From JAWKUK01 sp041398605 (lineage in GTDB: Bacteria; Planctomycetota; UBA1135; GCA-002686595): a stretch of 64,000 nucleotides of DNA. Positions 9,099 to 17,591 of the stretch are shown piece by piece (within the stretch, counting starts at the first letter, position 1; each line of letters opens with the position of its first letter). Location of the stretch: contig JAWKUK010000009.1 of NCBI GenBank assembly GCA_041398605.1, positions 1 to 64,000 of the forward strand, in the 5' to 3' direction. Below the pieces are notes generated by a model, which ran no database searches, had not been told where the DNA came from, and worked only from the letters and a program-made list of their open reading frames with translations. A program made the position numbers and the translations under genes.

Positions 9099-10295
9099 AT
9101 GCCACGCACGCTCACCATGGACGACGCACTCGATCTCCTCCAGTTCCGCGGGCGGCTCGGGCCCGAATACGAGGCGCTGCGGCAGCGCGTGCAGCGATAC
9201 CTCGCAGCGACCGTCGCGCCCGCGATCGACGCGGCTTGGGAGGCCGGCGAGTTTCGACGCGAGCTCGTCGCGCCCCTGGCGGAGCTCGGCGTGCTCGGCT
9301 CGCGCCTCTCGGGGCACGGGTGCGCGGGGCTCGACGCGCTCGGGCTCGGGCTCGTGCGCTATGAGCTCGCGCGCGTCGACGGCTCCATCGGCACCTTCTT
9401 CGGCGTGCAGTCCGGGCTCGCCATGGGCGCGATCGGGCGGCTCGGCTCCGAGGAGCAACGCGCGCGCTGGCTGCCCGCCATGGCGCGCCTCGAGCGCATC
9501 GGCGCGTTTGCCCTCTCCGAGCCCGAGCGCGGCTCCGACGCCGCCAACGTCCTCACACGCGCGCAGCGCGCCACGCAGGACGGCGTCGAGGGCTACACGT
9601 TGCACGGGCAGAAGCGCTGGATCGGCAACGCCCCCATCGCCGACCTCTGGATCGTCTGGGCGCGCGACGACGACGGGCGCCTCGGCGGGTTCGTGCTGGA
9701 GGACCCGCTGCGCGCGCCGGGCGCCGCCGTGACGACGATCACCGGGAAGGTCTCCAAGCGCAGCGTGCTGAATGGCGCGATCACCCTCGACGGCGCGTTT
9801 GTGCCCGCCGGGCACCGCCTCGCGCACGTGCGCGGCTTCGCCGACGTCTCCGCGGTGCTGACCGAAACACGCTACACGGTGTGCTGGGAGGCCGCCGGCA
9901 TCGCCGCCTCGTGCTTCGAGCTCGCGCGCGCCTACGCGCTGCGGCGGCAGCAATTCGGCAAGCCGATCGCCGCCTACCAACTGACCCAGAAGAAGCTCGT
10001 CGACATGGCCGCCGACCTCGCTGGGATGTTCGGCGTGTGCTTCCAGCTCGCCGCGCTCGTCGACGCGGGGACCGTGACCGTGGACGCGGTGTCGCTCGCG
10101 AAGTACTCGCTCTCGGAGAAGGCGCGCGTCATCGCAGCGCGCGCCCGCGAAGTGTTCGGCGGCGACGGCATCCTCCTCGAGAACCGGGTCGCGCGGCTGA
10201 TGCTCGACGCCGAAGCGCTCGTGACCTACGAAGGCACGAGCGAGGTCAATCTCCTGATCGCGGGCCGCGCGCTGACCGGCATCTCCGCCTTCTAA
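9099..10295 (+). CDS. Acyl-CoA dehydrogenase, glutaryl-CoA dehydrogenase-like
   Basis: A 398-residue flavoprotein of the acyl-CoA dehydrogenase family. It oxidises a CoA thioester with FAD and passes electrons to an electron-transfer flavoprotein or similar acceptor. The N-terminal helical, middle beta (FALSEPERGSDAANV, GQKRWIGNAPIADLWIVWAR) and C-terminal helical domains are all present. The end, LVTYEGTSEVNLLIAGRALTGISAF, strongly resembles glutaryl-CoA dehydrogenase. The Glu of TYEGT, about residue 378, is the expected catalytic base. The frame is open further upstream, but family homology begins near the ATGs at 9099 and 9117. Neither has a good ribosome binding site. No lysine-degradation genes are nearby, so the exact substrate is inferred. 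Confidence 0.88.
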   Translation: MPRTLTMDDALDLLQFRGRLGPEYEALRQRVQRYLAATVAPAIDAAWEAGEFRRELVAPLAELGVLGSRLSGHGCAGLDALGLGLVRYELARVDGSIGTFFGVQSGLAMGAIGRLGSEEQRARWLPAMARLERIGAFALSEPERGSDAANVLTRAQRATQDGVEGYTLHGQKRWIGNAPIADLWIVWARDDDGRLGGFVLEDPLRAPGAAVTTITGKVSKRSVLNGAITLDGAFVPAGHRLAHVRGFADVSAVLTETRYTVCWEAAGIAASCFELARAYALRRQQFGKPIAAYQLTQKKLVDMAADLAGMFGVCFQLAALVDAGTVTVDAVSLAKYSLSEKARVIAARAREVFGGDGILLENRVARLMLDAEALVTYEGTSEVNLLIAGRALTGISAF

Positions 10296-10296
10296 G

Positions 10297-10455
10297 AGTC
10301 TGCGCCACAGAACGCGGTTCGCGGCGTGGTGCTCCCGTGCGTTGGAGCAAGGCGCAGCAAGTTCCTCATAGCTTGACGCTATTTGGAACCTTGCTGCAAC
10401 GCGGCTCCGGCGCGCGGGAGCGCCACGCTGCGAATCGCGCTCTGTGGCGCAGGCT
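10297..10455. mobile_element. 159-bp palindromic element (MITE-like or RNA hairpin)
   Basis: Almost the whole segment is one imperfect inverted repeat. The outer 52 bases at each end match in 44 positions. All eight differences are transitions, and seven would be G-U pairs in a plus-strand transcript. A second paired stretch follows (GCAGCAAG-TTCC with a bulge), and the apex is ATAGC-TTGAC-GCTAT at 10368-10382. The element starts two bases after the stop codon of the acyl-CoA dehydrogenase gene. The first 21 bases recur at 50045-50065. A small non-autonomous transposon and a conserved RNA structure are both possible. Confidence 0.7.
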
Positions 10456-10503
10456 CCGAAGGGCCCGCGGACGTACACTTCGCCGCGCTCCAAGGACGCC
10501 CCC

Positions 10504-12435
10504 ATGTGGATCTCCTCCCTCCTCGCCGCCGGCGGCCTCGCGCCCCTGCTCCTCGCCCCGAACAGCCTGGCCAGGATGGACGCGGCCCCGCGTGAGCTGT
10601 CCAGCGCCGACGGGGCCCTGCGCGCCGTCCGCATTACGAGCGAGACGTTGCACTCCGGCACCGAGCCGACGCGCGAGGTCCAGGTGCAAGTCCAGGTGCA
10701 AGTCGACATCGACGCGAGCATCCCGCTCGTGGGGCTCGCCCTCGAGCTGCCTGGGCTCGTCGTCCCGCGCTTCAACGACTCGCGCTCGCTCGAGCGCGCG
10801 GAGCACGGCCTCGACGGCTCCACCTGGGTCGAGCTGCAAGACGAGGACGGCGACGGGCTCCTGACGTGGACCGTCAACACACAACGCGACGCCCCGCTGC
10901 CCCTCGACGCGGGCGAGCTGCGCGTGCAGCTCTACGCAGAGGTCGGCGGCGGCTCGTTTGTGCTGCCGCTGCCTGCGTTCGCGGTCGCGGCGCCGCCGCT
11001 GCCGACCTTCGCTTCGCCGGCAGAGGGCGCAGAGGTCGCCGCCGGCGCCCGGCTGGTGCTCACGCCGGACGGCTACGACGACGAGCAGTTCCTGTCGCTC
11101 GAGACGCTCTTGGGTCCCGTCCGCGAGCTCGCGCCCGAGCCGGACGAAGACGGGCGCATCGGCTACCCGGCGCCCCCGGCGCTCTTCGGCGCGGTCATCG
11201 CGACGGCCTCGCGGTCCCGCGAGGACTCCTTCGAGCGCGAAGGGGTCCTCGTCGAGCGCCTCGAGCGCGCGGCGGTCCAAAGGCGCTTCCAGATCGGCGG
11301 CTCGCAGCTCGACGCGCTGCTGGAGCGACCAGAGGACGTCGGGTTCGTTGAGCGCGGCGTCACGTCCTTCGATGTCTGGACCCTCGACCCCCTCGGCCAG
11401 ACCTTCGCGCACCACGCGACGGTCGCGACGCCGAGCGGCGCCCTGATCCATGTCCTGGGCACGAGCGAGGCCACGCTCGATGAGGTGCACCGTCTGCGCG
11501 AGATGCTCGCCTTCGTCGTGCGCCGGACGGCCGCGAGCGAGCTCGCGCTCGGCCGACAAGCCGACGCCCTGGCGGCGCGCAAGACGTGCTTTGTGATCGG
11601 TTACGAGCAGTCGTTCGAGGCGGCCGTGCAGCAAGCGCTCGACCTCGGCCTCGACCCTGTTTGGATGCCCGCCGAGCACGCGTTCGTCGAAGGCTCGGAC
11701 GCGGACCTGCAGAGCCTCGGCGTCGACGCGATGCTGGAGGTCGTGCTGCGCGCGCTGATCGACGAGGCGCTGCGCGCAACGGGTCCGGCGCACGACACGC
11801 TGCGCGCCGCCTTCGAGCGCGCGCGAACGGCGGGGCTCTGGAGAGGCGACGCCCCCCGGGACGAACAGAGCGCGTCATCCGTCGGGGCCGCCTCGTACAT
11901 CGTCGCGCTCGCGCAGGCCGCGTTCGGGCAATGGGGCGCCTTCGCCGCCGAGGACGGGCGCGTCGACGGCGCGCCCTTGCCTTGCAGTGACCGCGCATCG
12001 CTCGAGCGCATCGACCCGGCCGGCGCAGCGCTCGTGCGCGACCTGCTCGGCGAGCGCTTCGACGGCCTCACGTTGATCGACCCCTCCTTCGACGGGCGCT
12101 ACTACCTGACGCGCCGGAGCGACCTCGGCTACACCCACCGCTCGCAGTACATCGACCGCGCGCGCCTGAGCGGTTGGAGCGAGAGCGGCCTCGTCGGGAA
12201 CGACCACGACAACGAGCTCGGCGGCAACCCGGGCAACAACACGCTCATCGGCGGCGGCGGGCGCGACGTCGCGCTGTTCGCCGGCGAGATGAGCGAGTAT
12301 TCGATCGAGCGCGCGGACGGCGCCGTCCGGGTCACCGACAGGTTCGAGGGCCGCGACGGACAAGACCTGTGCTTCGGGATCGAGGTCCTGCGCTTCGCCG
12401 ACGGCGAGCTGGCCGTCGCGGACTTGCCGCGCTGA
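10504..12435 (+). CDS. Large secreted protein with RTX-like C-terminal segment
   Basis: A 643-residue protein, not recognised as a whole. The ATG at 10504 is chosen because AAGGA lies 7 nt before it and it opens a signal-like sequence (MWISSLLAAGGLAPLLLAP). Upstream codons fall partly inside the palindromic element. Residues of about 40-200 look like beta-sandwich material with a short EVQVQVQVQVD run. The middle is helical (for example the segment around CFVIGYEQSFEAAVQQALDL). The last 90 residues contain one hemolysin-type calcium-binding patch: GNDHDNELGGNPGNNTLIGG, GGRDVALFAG, ending IEVLRFADGELAV. That tail is typical of RTX-containing secreted proteins. The function is unknown. Confidence 0.75.
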   Translation: MWISSLLAAGGLAPLLLAPNSLARMDAAPRELSSADGALRAVRITSETLHSGTEPTREVQVQVQVQVDIDASIPLVGLALELPGLVVPRFNDSRSLERAEHGLDGSTWVELQDEDGDGLLTWTVNTQRDAPLPLDAGELRVQLYAEVGGGSFVLPLPAFAVAAPPLPTFASPAEGAEVAAGARLVLTPDGYDDEQFLSLETLLGPVRELAPEPDEDGRIGYPAPPALFGAVIATASRSREDSFEREGVLVERLERAAVQRRFQIGGSQLDALLERPEDVGFVERGVTSFDVWTLDPLGQTFAHHATVATPSGALIHVLGTSEATLDEVHRLREMLAFVVRRTAASELALGRQADALAARKTCFVIGYEQSFEAAVQQALDLGLDPVWMPAEHAFVEGSDADLQSLGVDAMLEVVLRALIDEALRATGPAHDTLRAAFERARTAGLWRGDAPRDEQSASSVGAASYIVALAQAAFGQWGAFAAEDGRVDGAPLPCSDRASLERIDPAGAALVRDLLGERFDGLTLIDPSFDGRYYLTRRSDLGYTHRSQYIDRARLSGWSESGLVGNDHDNELGGNPGNNTLIGGGGRDVALFAGEMSEYSIERADGAVRVTDRFEGRDGQDLCFGIEVLRFADGELAVADLPR

Positions 12436-12444
12436 ACCGCGGAC

Positions 12445-13194
12445 CTACGGGTCTTGGAAGCCCGCGAGGCGCCACGTCAGGACGAGCGTGTCCCGGTGCC
12501 CGGGGCGCGCTGGGTCCTCCGGCTGGATCGGCGTCGTCTCGTGGATCGTGCACGCGTCATCGATCAGGAGCGTGGTGCCGGGCTCGCTCATCGTGAAGCG
12601 CTGGCCGTTCGGGCCGTTCGCCTCGAACACGCGGGTCTCGCCGCCCTTGATGTTCGCGCGGTCCATCAGGATCACGGCGACCATGTCCACGCCGTCGCGG
12701 TGCGCGCCCTCTGGCGTCGGGCGTCCGATGCCCTCGTCCGTCGTGATCCGGAACGCGTGCGCTTCGACGTACCACGGGCCGGCCGCACCGCGCAGCGCGC
12801 TCGCCTGCTCGGTCAGCGTCAGCAGCAAGCGCGCCCAGACCGGGTGCTCGACGAGGCCCTCCTGCAGCGGCTCGAACCAACGCTCGATGCCGCCGTGCAG
12901 GGCGTTGTAGTCGACGGGCTGCCAGTGCGCGCGGTGCGGCACGGCGCGCAGCGCGCCGCCTTCGACGACACACGACGCGTGCCTCCGATACCGATACCGG
13001 CCGCCGTCGCGCAGGTGCGCGTCGAGCGGGAGGTCGGACCAGAACTGCCCCAGCTCGGCGAGGGGCGCCTCCTGCTCGTCGCGCCCCATGAGCGCCGCGA
13101 GGCCCCGCGGCGCGAGCACGACGTAGCCACGTTCGCGGAGGAGGACGCCCGCGTGCGCGGGCTCGGCGTGGGGCGGAGTGAAGGCCGTGGACAT
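12445..13194 (-). CDS. 2OG-Fe dioxygenase family protein (PF10014-like)
   Basis: A 249-residue protein matching the 2-oxoglutarate/Fe(II) dioxygenase group that includes bacterial amino-acid hydroxylases such as isoleucine dioxygenase. The facial triad is visible as H165 and D167 in GAHRDGVD and H218 in CTIHETTPI, with R234 the likely 2-oxoglutarate-binding Arg. The family block MDRANIKGGETRVFEANG lies between them. The length fits the family. It converges on the RTX-like gene, with only 9 bp between the stops, and is divergent from the sigma-fusion gene at 13303, sharing a 108-bp promoter gap with it. The substrate, probably a free amino acid, is inferred from the family only. Confidence 0.85.
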   Translation of the reverse strand: MSTAFTPPHAEPAHAGVLLRERGYVVLAPRGLAALMGRDEQEAPLAELGQFWSDLPLDAHLRDGGRYRYRRHASCVVEGGALRAVPHRAHWQPVDYNALHGGIERWFEPLQEGLVEHPVWARLLLTLTEQASALRGAAGPWYVEAHAFRITTDEGIGRPTPEGAHRDGVDMVAVILMDRANIKGGETRVFEANGPNGQRFTMSEPGTTLLIDDACTIHETTPIQPEDPARPGHRDTLVLTWRLAGFQDP

Positions 13195-13302
13195 GCTGCC
13201 CTAGCATTGAATCCCAAACCGCGGCCCGCTCCGAGGGCGATCGGGAGCAGAATTCCGCTGTTGAAGTTGTCCTCGATCGCGCGCGGGCGGCGATAGGCCG
13301 CC

Positions 13303-15912
13303 GTGAGGCACCAGCCAGCTCCGAACCTCGAGGTCCTCCTCGAGCAAGCAGCGCTCATCCGAGCGCTCGCGCGGGGCCTCGTGCGCGACGCTGCGGCGGC
13401 CGACGACGTTGTGCAGGAGGCGCTGCTGGGCGCGCTGCGACGTCCTGGCACAGTCGAGCTCGTCGAGGGCGACGCCGGCGGCGCATGGGCCGCGCGAGTG
13501 ATGGCGCGCCTCGCGCGCACCCGCGCGCGGGGTGAAGGCCGACGCGCCAGGCGCGAGGCCGAGGGCGCGCGCGCCGAAGCGGTCCCGAGCGCCGCCGACG
13601 ACGCGATCGCGAGGGAGCGCGGGCGCGAGCTCATCGAGGCGGTCCTCGGGCTCGATGAGCCGTACCGCACGGTGGTCCTGCTGCGCTATTGCGACGACGT
13701 CGCCCCGCGGGAGATCGTGCGGCGCACCGGGCAGTCCGTCGAGGCGGTCAAGAAGCAGCTCCAACGCGGCCTCGCCCAGCTGCGCGCGCGCCTCGAAGCG
13801 CGGCTCGGCGGCGAAGGCGCGTGGGCGGTGGCGCTGCTGCCGTTGACCGGCGAGCAGGCCGTGCGCACCGGCGCCCTCGCGGCGCTCGGCGACGTTGGGC
13901 GCCGCGCGGCCCTCGCGCTCGCGCTGCTCGGCGGCAGCGCCTTCCTGACGCGCGCGCTCTGGCGCGGCACGCCTGAGCGCCTCGAGACGGGGCGCGCGAT
14001 CACCGCGGCGCTCGACGCGGCGCCCGAGCGCGAAGGCGCCCCCGCCCCGCTCGATCCGCGCGGCGCGGGCGCCGCCGCGCGGGCATCGGCGGCCCCACGA
14101 CCCGCCGACGGCGAGCGCGCCGAGGGCCGCGCGCCCACCGCTGACATGGCGCGCACGACAGGCGCGCCCCCGCGCTTCGCGCCGCCGTTCCGCGCGCGCG
14201 TCGTCGACGCCTTCGATCGCCCTTTGAGCCGCACCGCCCTCGCGGAGCTGACCTTCGAGTACCGCTTCAGCGAGCGCGGCACGCGCCTCTTCGGCGAACC
14301 CTCCGTCGTCGCCCTCGCGCCCGATCCCGAAGGCCAGGTCGCATCGGCACTGGTGCCGGACCTGGGCTCCGGCGGCCTTGGACGCCTGGACGTGGCGCGC
14401 GGCCCGTGGTCGATCTTGAAGGTCGGACGCAGGACCCGTGCCGTCGACGTGGGCGTCGAGATGGGCGTCGACCCTGACGACGCGGAGACGCGCATCGTGC
14501 TGCTGCCCAAGGTCCGCATCGCAGGGGTGGTGGTCGACGCGGCTGACGCGCCCATCCCGGGCATCGCGGTCTCCGTGCTCGCGGACCTCGAGGCGCTCGG
14601 GACCTATCCCGGCGGGCTGGCGACGACCGCCGGGCAGCGGCGCTGGCAGACGACGACCGACGAACACGGGCGCTTTGCGCTCGCCAACGTCCCAGGCAGC
14701 GAGCGCTTCGAGCTCGTCGCGGGCACCCTCGAACGCGGGCTCGCCCGGGTCGCGTTGCCCACCGCGGACCGCGCCGACTTGGTCCTGCGCATCGTCGACG
14801 AAGAGCGACCGGGGCAAGTGGCCGTCCGCGGCCGCGTCGTCGAGGCGAACGGCGCGCCCGTCAAGGGCGCGCGGGTGGACCTCGGCTGGCTCCAGGCAAG
14901 CGCAGCGGACGATGGCAGCTTCACCTTCGAAGCGACGCCGTCACAGCTCGCGTCCATCGAGGCGGGGACGTCCCAGCTGTCGGCGCTCACGAGCGACGCG
15001 CGGTTCACGCGCGTCGAGTTCACCTCGGCGCGCCTCGCCGACTACGTCCTGCGCCTGCCGAGCGCCATGGCGAGGCTCTCGTTGCAGGTCCTGGATCCCG
15101 CCGGCGCCCCGCTGCCAGGCGCGTCCGTCTTTGTCTACGACGGGGCGCCGCTCGGCAGCTCGTCGCTGTCGCTCGAGGACTTCCGCAGCGGCGCGGTGCC
15201 TGTGACGGACCAAGACGGTCGGATCACGCTCCATGGCCTCGAGCTGCGCCCCTACGTCTTGCGCGTCATCCAGGCCGAGCCGTTCCTGGTGTTCGACACC
15301 GAGGTCGTCCTGCCGGCGATCGACGAGCTCACGTTGCGCGCCCCAGGTGACCACGCCTTCGCGCCGCTGCGAGGGCGCGCGCTCGACCTGCGCGGCCGCC
15401 CGCTCGCGGGCATCCAGGTGACGCCGCTCGCCTACCAGCGCGCCCCGGGCGCGACGCGTATGGCGATCCGCGGCCGGAGCGCGACGACCGACGCCGACGG
15501 GCGCTTCGAGCTCCCGCGCTGGCCGCCGAGCGGCGCGACGCTCGAGCTCGATGCCAGCCCGAACGACGCGGGCGGCCGCAGCGAAGTGCTCCTCGAAGCG
15601 GGCGACCTCGCGCAGCTCGTCGAGCTCACGCTCGACCTCGAGTGCGACTTCGTGCCGACGCTCCGCGAGGGTGCGATCGAGGGCGCCCTGACCTTCCACG
15701 ACGCGCAGGGCCGCGCGGTGCGAGCCAAGCAAGTCGTCCCAAACGGGACGAGATCCGCCGACCTCGTGCGCCAGGGCGCCGACGGCACCTTCGGGCGCCT
15801 CGTCGTCTCGCAGCGCGCGACCCGTGTGGACGTCCACGATCGCTCCGGCAACGTCCTGCGCTCGGTCGAGCTCGACCTCTCGCCTACGCGACGCACCCTG
15901 CTCGAGCTCTGA
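13303..15912 (+). CDS. Membrane-tethered ECF sigma factor with outer Ig-like domains (copy 1)
   Basis: An 869-residue fusion starting at a GTG. Residues of about 1-165 are an ECF sigma factor: region 2 with RDAAAADDVVQEALLGALRR, and region 4 with LGLDEPYRTVVLLRY then REIVRRTGQSVEAVKKQLQR. A juxtamembrane WAVALLPLTG near residue 175 and a single hydrophobic helix at about 200-222 (ALALALLGGSAFL) follow. The remaining roughly 640 residues are repeated beta-domains of carboxypeptidase-regulatory/Ig type, with motifs such as IAGVVVDAADAPIPGIAVSV, TTDEHGRFALANVPG and RGRVVEANGAPVKGARVDLG. Predicted topology is sigma inside, repeats outside. The closest relative is the gene at 19108. The M43 protease gene follows after 116 bp. 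Confidence 0.88.
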   Translation: MRHQPAPNLEVLLEQAALIRALARGLVRDAAAADDVVQEALLGALRRPGTVELVEGDAGGAWAARVMARLARTRARGEGRRARREAEGARAEAVPSAADDAIARERGRELIEAVLGLDEPYRTVVLLRYCDDVAPREIVRRTGQSVEAVKKQLQRGLAQLRARLEARLGGEGAWAVALLPLTGEQAVRTGALAALGDVGRRAALALALLGGSAFLTRALWRGTPERLETGRAITAALDAAPEREGAPAPLDPRGAGAAARASAAPRPADGERAEGRAPTADMARTTGAPPRFAPPFRARVVDAFDRPLSRTALAELTFEYRFSERGTRLFGEPSVVALAPDPEGQVASALVPDLGSGGLGRLDVARGPWSILKVGRRTRAVDVGVEMGVDPDDAETRIVLLPKVRIAGVVVDAADAPIPGIAVSVLADLEALGTYPGGLATTAGQRRWQTTTDEHGRFALANVPGSERFELVAGTLERGLARVALPTADRADLVLRIVDEERPGQVAVRGRVVEANGAPVKGARVDLGWLQASAADDGSFTFEATPSQLASIEAGTSQLSALTSDARFTRVEFTSARLADYVLRLPSAMARLSLQVLDPAGAPLPGASVFVYDGAPLGSSSLSLEDFRSGAVPVTDQDGRITLHGLELRPYVLRVIQAEPFLVFDTEVVLPAIDELTLRAPGDHAFAPLRGRALDLRGRPLAGIQVTPLAYQRAPGATRMAIRGRSATTDADGRFELPRWPPSGATLELDASPNDAGGRSEVLLEAGDLAQLVELTLDLECDFVPTLREGAIEGALTFHDAQGRAVRAKQVVPNGTRSADLVRQGADGTFGRLVVSQRATRVDVHDRSGNVLRSVELDLSPTRRTLLEL

Positions 15913-16028
15913 ACCGCGCACAAGGCGCGCCGCGCCCCCACCCAAGCTCACCTATCCACGCACCGAGCTCGAGCCCCTCGAGCAATCGACCGCAAGGCAC
16001 CTCTCCGCTCCTTCATCAAGACCATCAC

Positions 16029-17483
16029 GTGCAGACCACCTCACTGATCACCTCACTGGCCTCCTCGCTCCTGGCCCTCGCTCTCGCGCCCGCGCTCTTC
16101 GCCCAAGGCACGACGACCGCACCTGCCGGGGGCTTCGGCCCGGGCGGCGCTTATCCGTCCCTGCAAGCCTGGTTCGCGTCGCCCCAGTTCCGCCAACACG
16201 GCTATTGCGGCACGCTGACCCGCGCGCAAGTCGCGGCGCAGTTCAGCCACAACTCGCTGCTCGGCGGCGACTGCTCCGATTCGAGCACGAACCCGCAAGC
16301 CATCTATTCGCCGAGCACGCTGCCGGTCATCGAGATCCCGGTTGTCTTCCACGTATTCAGCGACACGCTGGGCACGGGCGACCTCTCGGAAGCGGTCATT
16401 CAATCGCAGCTCGACGTCCTCAACGAGGACTTCCGCGCCATCGGCGGCTCGCCGGCCGGCGCCAGCGTCGACACCCGCATCCAGTTCAAGCTCGCGGACG
16501 TCGACCCCATGGGCAACCCGACAAACGGCATCACGCGCGACATGGACGACAACTGGTTCAACGCCGTCGGCGACTACTGGACCCCGACCTCCTGGGACTC
16601 GACGCGTTACATCAACATCTACACGTTGAACATCATCCCGCTCGGCCTGCTCGGCCGCGCGGTGTTCCCGTTCGACATGGAGGCGGGCACCCCGGCTGAC
16701 CGCATCATCATGGACTACACGGTGATCGGTCGGAACTCTTCGAGCGGCCCGCCATTCGACCTCGGGCACACGCTCGCGCACGAGATGGGGCACCAACTGG
16801 GCCTCTTCCACGTGTTCGAGGGCGGCTGCGACACCGGCGCGGGCTGCTACGCGTCCGGCGACACGATCTGCGACACCAACAACCAGGAGGTCGAGCACTT
16901 TGGCGATTGCACGCCGCAGATCTCCTGTGGTGACGCCGACCCGCTGGACAACTTCATGAACTACAGCGACGACGTGTGCCTCGCGCGGTTCACCGAAGAG
17001 CAAGCGCGCCGGATGCGGTGCGCGACGGCGTTCTATCGCCCGGGCGTGTTCACGGAGCAGTCGATCGGGAACGGCTATTGCGCCGCGAACGCCAACAGCA
17101 CCGGCGACGCCTCGACATGCTACGGCGCTGGGTCGAACAGCATCGCGTCGAACGACCTCGTCGTGACCGCGGAGCGCGTCCCCCAGGGCTCGATGGGCTA
17201 CTTCGTGTGCTCGCGCGACCAGACCTTCCGCCCGAACCAGGCGGGTACGCAGGGCAACCTCTGCGTCGGTGCACCGACGGGGCGCTTCGCGGGGCAAGTC
17301 GCGCTGTCCAACGCGCAGGGCGAGATCAGCGTCTCGGTCGACGTCACCGCGATCCCGCACCCCACGGGCAACGTGACGGCCATGGCCGGCGAGCGCTGGA
17401 ACTTCCAGCTCTGGTACCGCGACATGAACCCGGGCTCGACGTCGAACTTCTCGAACGGCTACAGCGTCGTATTCCAGCTGTAG
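16029..17483 (+). CDS. Secreted M43-type metalloprotease with shared C-terminal domain
   Basis: A 484-residue protein. The GTG at 16029 is preferred because it opens a signal peptide (VQTTSLITSLASSLLALALA ending FAQG). The zinc-binding motif HEMGHQLGLFH at about residues 251-261 and the following CDTGAGC, CDTNNQE and NFMNYSDDVC blocks identify a pappalysin/cytophagalysin (M43) metallopeptidase. The Met of NFMNYSDD would be the Met-turn. The last 135 residues are the shared C-terminal domain in a variant form: YCAANANSTG, QGNLCVGAPTGRF, NFQLWYRDMNPGSTSNF, ending VVFQL. It lies 116 bp after the first sigma-fusion gene and may be regulated by it. Its substrate is unknown. Confidence 0.9.
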   Translation: MQTTSLITSLASSLLALALAPALFAQGTTTAPAGGFGPGGAYPSLQAWFASPQFRQHGYCGTLTRAQVAAQFSHNSLLGGDCSDSSTNPQAIYSPSTLPVIEIPVVFHVFSDTLGTGDLSEAVIQSQLDVLNEDFRAIGGSPAGASVDTRIQFKLADVDPMGNPTNGITRDMDDNWFNAVGDYWTPTSWDSTRYINIYTLNIIPLGLLGRAVFPFDMEAGTPADRIIMDYTVIGRNSSSGPPFDLGHTLAHEMGHQLGLFHVFEGGCDTGAGCYASGDTICDTNNQEVEHFGDCTPQISCGDADPLDNFMNYSDDVCLARFTEEQARRMRCATAFYRPGVFTEQSIGNGYCAANANSTGDASTCYGAGSNSIASNDLVVTAERVPQGSMGYFVCSRDQTFRPNQAGTQGNLCVGAPTGRFAGQVALSNAQGEISVSVDVTAIPHPTGNVTAMAGERWNFQLWYRDMNPGSTSNFSNGYSVVFQL

Positions 17484-17556
17484 GAACCACTGGGCGCGTC
17501 GAAGGCGCCCGTGAAGTTGGACTGCAAGCGGCGGCCCGCCGTCGCGAGTCGCTGAA

Positions 17557-17585
17557 CGCGCCGCGCCCCGACCGGGCGCGGCGCG
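17557..17585. terminator. Strong hairpin between convergent genes
   Basis: A perfect 12-bp stem (CGCGCCGCGCCC at 17557-17568 and its complement at 17574-17585) with a 5-nt loop lies between the stops of the M43 protease gene and the convergent lipoprotein gene. An outer GCTGAACG/CGTTCAGC pair extends it and overlaps the stop codon at 17592. No T-run, so a bidirectional terminator role is inferred from position. Confidence 0.6.
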
Positions 17586-17591
17586 CTTCGT

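Noticed and set aside
9078..10880. Minus-strand open frame of 600 codons
   Set aside because: Antisense to the acyl-CoA dehydrogenase gene, which has clear family motifs. The shadow has none.
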